Assembly (NCBI GenBank): GCA_029168955.1
Contig: JAPDOI010000704.1
Location: 186,001 to 250,000, forward strand
Direction of reading: 5' to 3'
Length of the DNA stretch: 64,000 bases
DNA from: Aplectana chamaeleonis
Lineage: Eukaryota > Nematoda > Chromadorea > Rhabditida > Cosmocercidae
Made by a program: the position numbers and the translations under genes. Below the pieces are notes generated by a model. It was given only the letters and a program-made list of their open reading frames with translations. It ran no database searches and was not told where the DNA came from. Positions 36,301 through 48,300 of the stretch are shown piece after piece (within the stretch, counting starts at the first letter, position 1; each line of letters opens with the position of its first letter).

Positions 36301-39300
36301 CTAGTTCGGTCTCCCACAGGACAAAACAGCTCTTGCGGGAGACCGCGATCGTAGTTTTCTCCCGTAGGACTCCGCTGCCAGTGTCGGAGGACTCCGACAC
36401 TGGCAGCGGTCTCCTACGGGGGAAAACGACCACCGTGGTCAACCACAGGAGGTGTTTTGTTGTGTGGATGACCGGACTAGAGAGAAGCGGTCTCCTACAG
36501 GTCATAGAGCCGCATTGAGCGTCGCGCGCCGTACATCGGGCGTCAATTATGCTGTGGCAGCCGCAGCCGACGCAGGCAAGCATTTTATATGACGTCTTAA
36601 ACCAAAGAACGGCCAATCAGACGTACACGTTGAACAATCGATGCAAACTCGCGCCGCATACGAGGCGCACAAGGACGGAGTGGGCAGACAATGGCCATGC
36701 ATCAAAGTCCGAGAGAGGACCAAAATCGAGTGAGGAGATAATGGAGTCTCCGTCTTTGACGCGACGAGGGTGCAAAGAGCTATGACTGAGCTCAATCCCG
36801 AAGGCAATTTTTGAATTTGGCAGACAAGTAGCCATGGATGAGCTATTTTTACGCTTCAAGAAAAGTAATCACGGAAAGCCGAAGGATTTGGCTCAGATTC
36901 TTCCTTAAAGCCGTATTTGAAATTCCCTCCAAAATGAGATTTCGTTCAACTGCTGTGCACGGTTCGATCTCCTACAGGAGACAGATAGGACTTCTACATG
37001 TGGCAAACAGGAGCCCTATAGCTGATGAGGCTAGGACTCCCAGCCGACTCCCGTAGGAGACCGCTGCCAGTGTCGGAGGACATTGTTGTACACGAGCGCA
37101 CGACACTCGCAGCAATCTGCGCACTCCCTCAACCGCGCACTATTTTGTGTCACGCTGTCTGTCGCGTTGTCGTGATGTTATGACCACGCGACACTTGTGA
37201 CAGCTCGTGACAGGAACTGTCGTGACAAAAAGCTCGTGACAGTCGCGAGCCATGTGTTGTAGGATACGATACGAACCCATAGCTCGCGCCTTTTGGTCGC
37301 GACATGTCATGACAATTGTCGTCACGACAATGGGGGTTTTACTACCAGCCCTAGAGTGGGAAAAATCAAGGCGTCAAATTTGTATATGCTAACTTCCTTT
37401 TAACCCAGAGCGTTTTTAGCAGTTTTCTCACTCTATTCGCTTTGATTTAGGATTTGCAGTGAGTCTTGATCAGTTTAAAAAATTTTTGGCCTACCAAATA
37501 GTCCGCTGGCAAAACCTTGCGTTTTTTTTGTTGTTATTTTATTCATCCTCCACAACTTTCTGTATGACGTTTTCCGAAACGTCGCAGGTCCCTCGATACC
37601 TTCCCTAGTAAGGAGTATCGCCTTGCCATACGGGCCGATTTGTCCAACGATAAATAAATTTGGTACAAAAATGTACTTTTATAAAAAAAACAAATGTATA
37701 TTGTCTCTACGCACTCATCGGCTAACTCCATATCAACGACAGGTTATCAGTGACCTCTTCAACAAACCCACTGTTATTGTCTAAGCGAAATTCCAGTCCG
37801 CAGTTGCGGACCCTAACATGCCCACGAATGATGTTCTCTACGTCTCTCCGTCCTCAGTCGCAGTCTCTTTTCCTTTCTCCGCTCCAGGTTAAAGGCAGTG
37901 TTCACGATGATCATCCTCGTTGACTTTCCACAGTAAACTGATAGAGGAGAAGGATCCTAGGCTCCCAGTGCCAAAGGAACGGTAGAAAACGAGCCAGGAG
38001 TGGCAAAATAACGGCTGCAAACAAGCGTTTTGGTGCCCCAGGCACGCCCCGTGCTCCAGATCCGCCCCTTGAAAGGAACAAATGAAGACTCAGACACAGG
38101 AATGATCAAGTGAAGGAAGTGCTGATAAGTGAGCTGTTTGCTTCATTGCATTGATAGGTATAATCCTTTTAGCGGTCAATTCCTCCACGCTCAAAAATCA
38201 ACGTAAACAAGGGAGAGCCTATTTTGGCTCAAAAACGCGTCTTTCGTGTCCTTTTTAAGCATGCCTTGCTATATAGGGCACCAGACCTTCCGTAAATCGT
38301 GGGGATATCGGAAGTGAAATTTATCGTGAACACTGCCTTTAACAATGAACGCTATGAGCATCTTTCCGAAATGGGATGTATTGCTCTGTTTCTTTCAGTA
38401 TTCCTTACGACCACCGAAATTCGTATAACGACGTCAAAAACGTTTTTACAGTGAAGAAGTGCAATGTAATCTAAGACGCGTAATAATTGATCGTCGATTC
38501 AAGACAATTCTTCAAGACATAAACCCATGAAGATGCAGTTAGAAATCTACGATTCTACCGAGCTAAATTTTTTGAACACACTCTTTAGCTTGGCTCTGTG
38601 AGGGGTGTGCTGGGAGGTCGAACATACAATACCCGCGTTAAGTTTTATACATTGGATCCGAATCAAAAAATTTCGGATACTCGGATTTCGGATAACTCAA
38701 AAATCAAAGGTCTTGGATATCCGACTCAAAGGGATAGATTCGAAATAACAACATAGGATAATCCGAGTCTTTCGTATAGAGAGGCTAAACGGATATTCGG
38801 ATCTCGGATCAATCCGAAAATTACGTTTTTTCGGTGATTCGGGATTTGGATCATTCGAATTTTGACCTTTTTTCGGTGAGTCGGAATCCGAGTATCCGAG
38901 TCGGATATCCGGTCGGATACAAGTGGGTATAATGCCTTCTGGCGAAGATTTTCAAGAAAAAAAAGTCTTCTACCGTACCATGATAGAACAATTCATTGAT
39001 AATCATCTTTATATCGAAATATTTGCAGACCAAATCTATTTTCGAAAATTCGTTCATCAATTTCGTAAACACCCGTGAATTCCTGTCTGAACACCTTCGA
39101 ACAGGGTTTCCCTTTTGAAGTTTTTTGGGAGACTATCGTACCCTCAATGCGCCATACTCGCAATAACAAATCAAACGAAGAGGATCAATGCCTTATATGC
39201 GCGAAATCTATGCTGACGATGCGCAGAAATGCGCCAGAAATTTCACACTGTGCGCCGATTGTATGTCTGTCTCAGGCAAACGGGCGTCAAGAACAGGTTG

Positions 39301-42300
39301 ATAAGTTGTTTTCTTATAAACCGCTCCCTGTTGACAAGTGAAATCGCGCGTATTGTCAGCCTGAGACCTGCCCGTTGCCCAGCGACGTCCGCCTGTTGTC
39401 GGGCTGTTGACAACTCGATGTGTCGCGTTTAGCGGCCTATTTAGCAGCAGTTCACATCCTACAGGATTGTTTCATCTAGCTTAGGTACTACTTTTTACCG
39501 ACACGCGTCGCGATCGGCACACCGGCTTGCGTCGCCGTCGGCATTCCGACACGGGTCGCGGTCGGCACAACGGCACGCGTCGCGGCTGGGTCGCCCAGCC
39601 TCCACTGGGGCCAGCACCGGATGGGCAGGACTTCCAGATGCTGGGCGGGGCCAATGTACCGCAAACTTGGGTAATTGAACCGGCTGCGCTTTCATCATTC
39701 ACAGCATGCCTGAAAAATGCGTCGTATACTTCCCTTGTATCTAGAGCGTTAGCTGTGCAACAGCTCGACATCGACGAGATCATAACTCGCGGCCGTAATT
39801 GTTGTGCAACAGCTCTACATCGACCAGAGCATAACTCGCGGCCACGGCCCCGCCGAATATCAGCGCGTTGGCCAGTAGTGACTCATGGTGGGCGGATCAA
39901 CCTGTTGTCGACGCCCCAGTTTGCCAGAGGGAGTGTCTCATGCAAACTGGGGCGTAGATAACAGGTTGATCCGCCCACCATGAGCCACCGCTGGCCAATG
40001 CGCCGATATTTCGCAGGGCCGTGGCCGCTAGGTATGGTCTAGTCGAGGTGTTGTACAGCTAGCGTTTTCGCGCTCTAGATAAAAGGGAAGTATACGACGC
40101 TTTTTCAGGCATGCTTCAAATGATAAGATGCAGAGCAGCCGGTTCAATTACTCAGGTTTGGGGTATAGGCCCCGCCCCGCATCTAGAGGCCCTGTCCATC
40201 CGGTGGCGGCCCCAGTGGAGGCTGGGCGACCCAGCCGCGACGCGTGTCAGTGTGCTGACCGCGACGCGTGCCGGTGCCCAACGCGACGCGTGTTGGAGCG
40301 CCGACCGCGACGCGTGTCGGTGTAAAGTAGTTCCTGAGCGTCGGTGTAAAGTACTTCCTGAGCTAGATGAAAAAGTCCTGCAGGATATGAACTGCAGCTA
40401 AATAGGCCGCTAAACGCGACAAATCGAAACGTCACCAGCCCGACAACAAGGTAAACAGCCCGACAACATCGAAACGTCAACAGCCCGACAACAAGGACAA
40501 CAGGGGGCAACGGGCAGGTCTCCGGCTGACGATGTGCGCGATTTGAATTTTCAGTCAACAACTCAAAGGGCTACAGTAGAAAAAAAATCCGCAAGTCTAC
40601 AGTAGAATGAAATTTCCAGTCGTGAAATCAGATACACTTTGTTGAGTAACAGCACATCAGCCGAATCTACCGATATCCGACTCATTATCCAATGCGATTC
40701 ACGATATATTTCGGATATTCGGTATCCGAATCATTATCCGACTCATAGCACATTTCGGTGATTCAGATTTTGAATCAAACGGATTTCGGGGTTTTTTCGG
40801 TGATTCAGATTTTGAATCAAACGGATTTTGGGGTTTTTTCGGTGAATCGGATTTTGAATCACCCGGATTTTGACGTTTTTTCGGCGATTCGGATTTTGGA
40901 TCATTCGGATTTTGACGTTTTTTTACGGTGAATCGGATTTTGAGTCGTAAAAATTTCGGTTCATTCGGATGGATATCCGAAAAAGAGTGAGTCGGATCCA
41001 ATGTATGCTAAGTTTTGTAAAAACGGGGAGCATCTGGCAAACTTGGCAAAAAAGCGTCCGATGCATGTAACTTTTTTGCATGAAGACTTTTTTGAATTCT
41101 GAAATTGCTATCATATTCACAGATAAAATTGCTACCTAATTACGTGACCTGTGGGCCAAATTTCCCTAAAATCGCTTTGTTTTCGAAGGACATAGTTTTT
41201 GCAATCGGTTTTCAAAAACATCGCGCGCGGCGAAGTACGGCGAAACTTTGAGCAGTAATTGTACAAGTAATGGAAAAGCAATCTGCATGCTTTCTTCATA
41301 AATTAGGTGCAGGTGAGAGAATCTCAAGGTTTGTTCAGGTTGAATTTTTGAAATCCTTAATTAAACACGCTTGAGAACTACATGAAAAGTCGGAGTTTTG
41401 TTGCGAAAGCCCTGGGGTCTAAAATGAGGAATTTCGAAAATTCAACCTACGCAAACCTCGAGATGCTCTCACCTACAACTAATTTATGGAGAAAGCATCT
41501 AGTTTCCTCCTTCATTACTTGTACAAATTCTGCTCAAAGTTTCGCCGCGTTTTTGAAAACCGATTGCAAAAACTATTTCCTCCAAAAACAAAGCGATTTT
41601 GGGGAACTTCGGCCCACAAGTCACGTAAATAGGTAGAAATTTGATCTGTGAATATGATAGCGCTTTCAGAATTTGAAAAAGTCTTCATTCATAAAGGTTA
41701 CATGCATCGGACGCTTTTTTGCCAAGTTCGCCAGATGCTCCCCTTTTTTACAAAACTTAGCGCGGGTATTGTACTTACTTCACCAGGCTCCTTTCCAAGA
41801 TTGTGGAGGTGAACGTCAACTCTCGCCGTAACAGCAAAAGTAGAAGCTTGGGACAAGCGCGGAGAGGGAAAAGGGCGGCTATGTGTTCGAAAAGACTAAA
41901 AATTCGATTTAACCATGAGGAGCTGAGTTGATCGCTGATCGATTGGCTTTGGGCGAGCAACATAAAGGGCGTCAACTCTCATAAAGGGCGGGCTCCCGCC
42001 AAATTCATTCTTGTGAATGGATGAGGCGCGATCATTGCGGCGGGCCGTGCGGCGTTCGCGACGTCACAGCGCAGTGGGGTTTCGGTCGCGTGCAAGGACC
42101 TACCGTCGCTGCGCCGTCCATTCACTAGACAAATTTTTACGAAAAGGCCATATAGCGAGCATCAAACTCTTCCAATGAAGTGCCTTGTCATACTCAGCTA
42201 CAGAAGCCTCATCAACAAATTGGGGTGCTATATATGCTTCTCCCATAAGTTAACCTTGCCGATAGAGCCACACATTTTGTCTCTTCGGAGTATTCTCTGC

Positions 42301-45300
42301 CCTATAGGATGGAAACGAGAGAGAAGTAGTATCAATAGCCGAACTTATCTTTCAAGTTGACATCACTTTCCAGCTTTCTCCTTCCTCGCGGCTATGTACA
42401 TCAACTGGAGAATGGCCTTGCTGTGCTCGTTTCAGTTTCCTGCTTACTTTATTATTCGCATCGTACAAATCAAGGAAGGAACTAAAAGGTATTAAGCTTG
42501 CCAGAATTATTCATTCTTCAGCCTATCGTATGTATACCTATCTTGCGTGATCAGTTGAGAGTTTTTGTTAGTATCAACCGAGAAGCGAACTTGGCAGCAA
42601 CTCAATATGGCCTTCTTTTTTTTGTCGAGATTACCAAAGCTATGTTGTATACATCAGATCCAACTCAATTAGAATAACTGCTAAAACGCTCTCCTGTTTT
42701 ACCCTGAAGTGTAAGGCTTAGATTAAAGGCAGTGTTCAGTGGCTGTGATTATAGAGCTACCCGTTTTTTTTTTGGCGGAAACGTGGGCTTTGGATCCCTA
42801 AAATAAGAGTAAGAACGGAACTACGACGGATGAGCGCCAAGAAGTGGGCGAAAAATCCGTGGACCAACCAAACCATTCGACCACCCCGCCCACGTTAATT
42901 ATAGTTGTCCTGCGCTCGCTTCACCAGAGGGACAGTTGCCGAATATTCAAAAATTCTGTATCGCGAAAAATTCTAACATCCAAGCATGTGCATTTGCCCA
43001 TCTAATTTTTACAAAGTTTTCGATGCAGGAAACAGAAAACAAAGAAGTCACTTTTCCAAAAATTCCGAAGCGCGAAACCATTACCGACGTGTGGTTTGAC
43101 GTTTTGTCCTAAGTGCCCAAACACACCGGCAGGCGTAGATAAATATCTAATGGATTCTCTAACGGTTCTTTCTATATTCGAGAGTTTCATGGGGACTTCT
43201 CCCTATTATCCACTATACTTTGACCGAATCGAATGATTCGAAAAATCATTCGACTGAAAAAGCCGACTTCGATTTTTTCCAAAAGTCGAATATTCGAAAA
43301 ATTCTAATTCCCGAATTATTTGAAAAGTCGAATATTCAGAAACTTCAAAATTCCAAATACTCGTAAAGTCGAATATTCGAAAAGTTTGAAATCCCGAATT
43401 ATTCGAAAATTCGAATATTCGAAAATCTACGAAAACATTCGAATGAGTTCGATAGTCGATTTTTCCGAATAAATAGTTTTTCCAGAACATTCCATTGACC
43501 CACGAGCAGGTTACCCGCCAAGGATGCACACTGACGCAAATCGTAGATGCGTTTCTAAATCAAGGTAGAGCGAAAAGATCGATGATGACTCACTCATGTG
43601 GCACGCGACGCGTAAGAGATCGTTTATACTTGCACCGCCGAGCGGCGAGGCGAAAAGCGAGGCGGTGTGACCGCTGAAACAACCGCGCCGCCTCAATCTG
43701 CTCAGAAAAGGGGTGGACTTATTTTTCATAGAAATTGTCGAATAGTTTTACCGGAAAACATTTCTACCGAAAACGTTTCTACCGCGAACAAAATTCAGAG
43801 TGGAACCGATCGCGATCAATCTGCGGTTGCTCGGCATCTCAGCGCGGTGTGTCCGACAGAAGTGCGGGCTTATCGCGCGCAGCTACTCGTGAGTAGAAAG
43901 TACCGCGAGCTTAAATATTTTTTTTGGGGTACAACGATTTGAATAGGACTGACCACGACGGACCCGCGTCGACTACGATGAGCTGTCCTGTGTGATAACA
44001 CGAGCTCGTCGCCGGTTCAACTATCCAACTTTGCGGTACATCTCATGTCTTCTTGGCTGCACTAGCGGGAGTACAGTCTGTCCCTTTCAGTTGGAGAGCG
44101 TGACACCCACAGATACTTAATTTTGGTCATAGGTTCGGCCTATTGTATTATGATTATTACCTTAGTTGAATAGAATTTTTGCGGTTGGTCCAATTTTCGG
44201 ACGGGCATACTGATCGCGAGCCCATTGAGAGTAGCGGGCTAATCGCCGTTGACTCTGCATACGTTCTTATTCGGCGTCGTGATGTGATACGCCCTATTGT
44301 CTGAGTGTACAAGCCATAAAACGGCCAATGTCTCACCGTCGACTGCGTACCACGCGCTGCGCGACCGCACGTGCGTCGGAAGCAGACGAGTTTTGGCCGC
44401 CGCGCGATGAGTTTCGGCCGCCGCGCGGAAACATCAATGACGAATCAATCAAGAGAAACGCGGCAGAAGGACACGGAATCCTTTACTCTCACCCCGTCTC
44501 TTTACTCTCACTGGAACTATTTGTTGTGACAATAAATCTTTTGTGGCCCGTGTTTTGCAATTCTCTACTCTCTGTTGCTCCGTTCTTTCCTTTTGGACCC
44601 TAACTGGTACCATTTTGCCTGGAATGTTCTTCCATTTTTGACTGATCCTATTTTCTACCGGTGATAACCACCGTGAACACGTTCATACAACTGGACAACG
44701 TCCAGGCCAGAGAATAATGTAGCTGGAATATGACGTTTTAGTGCGTTTCTCGCCGTTTCTTCGTAATTTCTGTACCACTCGGTGGCCAGCGCTTTGTTTT
44801 GAGTGGAAAACTCGGGAACGAAAATCATCGTGGACACTGCCTTTAAATTTTTCACTCACACTGAACTTCGCAACAACCTATGGCTTTCCAAAATAATATC
44901 TAAAACTAAGTATTGCAGGTTGATGTTTCTCAAGATTTCGATACTCTTCACTTTTCTAAACAGTTCGGATACTGAGGAAACTGAATTTTCGGCTCATTTA
45001 GCTCATACATGAGTATTGAACTGAATACAGGTGAAGACGATCGAATAAAAGTGCGCAAAAATATTTTTCAAGTGCTCTCGAGTGATCCGAGTACTTTTTG
45101 GGAAAATCCAATAGACTTACCGCTCAAATAAATATCTGCGCATTAAATTAGAACAAATATGGAACAAATCTCCGAAAGTGCCGAGTAACCTAAAAAATCT
45201 GGTTCATGTACTCCCGAGAATTCGGTCATTATGGCTGTTCTTCGGCTGTGTTCGGATAACTGATTTATTCAGGAGTTAGGGTCTAATGCCTATAAGCAAA

Positions 45301-48300
45301 TTGCATAATCAAAACAATTGAGTGCAGTTAAATCAGTGGTTTTCAATATTATTCCAAATAAACGATAAATTCGTGAGCACCGATTAGTTTCAACAGGGGT
45401 GAAATTGCTTCTTCACACGACCATAGAACATCAAAATCCCAAGGTTAATTTAAAGGCAGTGTTCACGCTAATCTTCAATTTTAAGATTACTCGCTATATT
45501 GATTAAGTGGCCCCTGGGTAGAACTAAAATGACGGAGAAGTTGAGAAAAACGCGCCAGAAGTACACGAAATGCATACGTATCACCCCGCCTCTTAAAGGC
45601 ACTGTTCGCGATAAAAATCGCTTTTCTGTTTTTTTTGCCTATCTTGAAACCGGTCCCATTCTGATTCCAATGATGCTTCTGGAATCGTACAAGACCTTCT
45701 GGGAATGGAGTTATGGTCACTGAAAAATTGAGCTAGGGAAAATGGTGGACGAGTTGTCCGAGGCTTGTAACTTCCGTCTCTTGCAGCCAGTGTATGCGAG
45801 CTGACCTGAGTAAAGAGAGAAGTTGAGAATGAAGGGAAGAACGGGGCTTTTGATCGGAAACCATAGCTTAACTCACTATTTCGAGTGTTCCATTGTTCAC
45901 GTCGAGGGGCGGAAAGGGGCCGCACTTGCCCACAGCGGCGGGGTTTGCCCACTTTTCTAAGCCGTTTTGCGGCCCTTGGGTAGCTTTTCGTCCCGTTTTT
46001 TTTGACGCTGTTCTGCTTCTGAGAGCCACGAGAAGCGTTTGTCATGAAAAAGTCGAGGATGAAGTTTATCGCGAACAGTGCCTTTAAGTATCACAGGAAG
46101 TGTTTGTTGTAACAATGAAATCTTTTGTGGACCCGACCTTTGCAATTCTCTACTCTCTATTTTCCGTTCTCTCCTTAGGGCTCTAACTAATCCTGCTTTG
46201 CATAAATATTCTTCTTTTTTTGATTGACACAATTTTCAATCCGGGGATAACCCCCATGAACATGTTTATCCAGCCGGACAACTAATCCATGTTATAGAAT
46301 AATGTCACTGAAATACAGCTTTTTAATGAGTTTCTCGCCGTTTCTTCGTTATTTTGGTAAAACTTGGAGGCCATCGTATTGTTTCATGTGAAAAACTCGG
46401 GGACCAAAATCATCGTGAACACTGCCTTTAACTCTGCCCACACCGACTTCTCTGAGGGAATCTCCCGCGTTCACGGATAGAATCCCCTCGGGTTCTGGTA
46501 GGGGCCGCGAGGTTTCGAGCCTGGGACTATCACGGAACGATCGCGAGATTCTACCAGTTCCAACCTGAGAGCGTATCGCGCCAGTACATTGATGTATTCG
46601 GGGTTTCTCATCACGGAACTGCGAAGATGCAAGCCCGGAGCTATCGTGGGACGATTGCGAGATTCTGCCAGCCTCCATCTCTGTCCTGTCATTCATGCCC
46701 TCTAGGTGTTTCACTCGAGCGGGTGTTGCCTGTCAGACCAACGCGAAGCTATAAGGTACTGCCCGTGCCTTATTTCGCGCTGCTTTACAAATCTGTACAT
46801 CATGAGTGCGCAGGACCGGGAGGAAACGACCACGGTACAATCTCGGATCACGAGTGCACCAAAAAAATACTTTCCCACTCTTCCAGCCCAATTCAGTTTA
46901 TAAAGAGCATTTCTTCACCTGAAGCTATAGTTTTTTTTTCGTTCATAACTTTTTTACGCTAATAAAAGGACCTCTGGTGATGGTTGTTTTCAAAATCGCC
47001 ATAGAATTCTGCATCGTTTAGTCTTCTCAGGTTTGGAAAATAATTCCCCAATCTTCAGTGTGATTCGTTTTGGGAAATACCAGTTTTTCGCTCATAACTC
47101 TTTACCCCTTAGAGATAGCCTTGTGGGGAACATTGTTTTTGAAATCTGCGGGAAATTCTGCGTCGGACGATCGGAGGCCAGTGGAGCCGAGCCCCGTTAC
47201 GAGGATTTTCATGAGGATTCCGAAAACAACCATCTCCAAAAGTCTATCTTCAAGGGTAAAAAAGTTATGGATGAAAAACTGATTGCTTTGAGTTTAAGAA
47301 ACGTTATTTTATAAATTGAAATCTGCTGAGAGATTGGAAACGTATTTTTCTCGAAGTGAAAACATTATTCGACGCAACATTTTCATGAAGATTTTGGAAA
47401 CAACTCCGTTCAAAGATCCATCTCCAAGAGCACAATTGTTATGAGCGAAAACAGGTAGTTTTTCAAAATCGCTTCAATAAAGTTTTCTGCGAAATTTTGA
47501 CTTCAAGACAGCTCAAAGGGAATTTTTCATGACCTCGGCAGATCATTTCATTAATAATAGTGAATTTCAAAAGGCGGTCATCTAACGAAATAAATGGTTC
47601 AAAATTACTTTTCAAAAATTAAAAAATATTGATGGCAAAAAAGAAAAATTAGAAAACGTTAAATTTTGAAGTTGCAGGTCTATAGGGAACCTTCACCATT
47701 TCAACCCTCAGGTATCCTAAACAGCCTCTACCTCTCGGACAGCTGGGGTGGTGGCCATCGTGTATTTCAACCCTTGAAGAGGCGGGAGAAACGGGAAGCG
47801 AATGGGAATGCGTCCAATCAGGAACCTCGCTCCTCCACCGTTTCTCCCGCCTCTTCGGGGCTGGAATACACGATAGCCACCACCCGGACCGCTGTTTCCA
47901 CCCCCAACGAACCTATGATCTCAGGCGGGGCGGCTGCAGCGGCGCGGCGGCTGCGTGCGGCTCCTTTTACAAAATTTATACAGACGAAATTTTAACGTCC
48001 TGCGGGGCGGTTAGTGTTCGTCTGCCAAAAGTTTGTATATCGGAAGACTTGAGAAATTTGGTTAATCGGATTGCCCGATGTCTTATCGCTCCAGCCGCGA
48101 AGCGGCTGGAGAGGTTTGGTTCTGCCTAGGCCTTGTGATCACTTAGAATTTTATAAAATAGTTTATAGAATCTTTGAAACAAAATTTCTGAAGATTTCCA
48201 GCTGAATATAAGTGAAGGGGTCCAGAAGACACCTGCTATCCGAATTTCAGCAAAATCGGTTCACAAATAACAAAGTTGTGAGCCCGAGAGCTTAAGAAAA

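Larger units (their letters stand above)
39329..40562. mobile_element. 1.2-kb foldback whose two arms each carry an SL1-like sequence
   Basis: The arms run inwards from a CTGTTGAC/AAATCGCGC end to a centre near 39930. Both contain GCCCAGCCTCCACTGGGG-type sequence, CGACGCGTGTCGG-type repeats and an SL1-like segment facing outwards. The central hairpin pairs GGCGGATCAACCTGTTG with its complement. No coding capacity recognised. Confidence 0.75.
38647..41008. mobile_element. Nested TIR element, ATACATTGGATCCGA ends, 8-bp duplication
   Basis: ATACATTGGATCCGA at 38647 is inverted at about 40993-41006. TAAGTTTT flanks both sides (38639-38646 and 41009-41016). Its interior is rich in CGGATATCCG-type sequence and holds a 42-bp tandem array and a further foldback (39329-40562). 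An isolated end of the same type is at 57727. Confidence 0.6.
38627..41771. mobile_element. TA-flanked giant palindrome with CAATACCCGCG ends, carrying a nested element
   Basis: The left end CAATACCCGCG follows TA (38625-38626); the right end CGCGGGTATTG precedes TA (41772-41773). Apart from the nested block 38647-41008, the remainder (41009-41771) is a palindrome with arms of about 375 bp, so the intact element was roughly 780 bp. The ends match those of 52535-55714 and 53240-53329. Confidence 0.7.

Noticed and set aside
36224..36859. Small proteins in the tandem palindromic elements
   Set aside because: Open frames appear in many frames on both strands of GC-rich inverted repeats, with no motif.
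40699..41001. Minus-strand ORF with [14 protein letters not shown] repeats
   Set aside because: Product of the 42-bp tandem repeat, with no start context or splice structure.
44119..44126. Sm site of a functional SL RNA downstream of the 44014 SL1-like copy
   Set aside because: The motif is exact but lies farther from the leader than expected and the leader has five changes; recorded only as a note.
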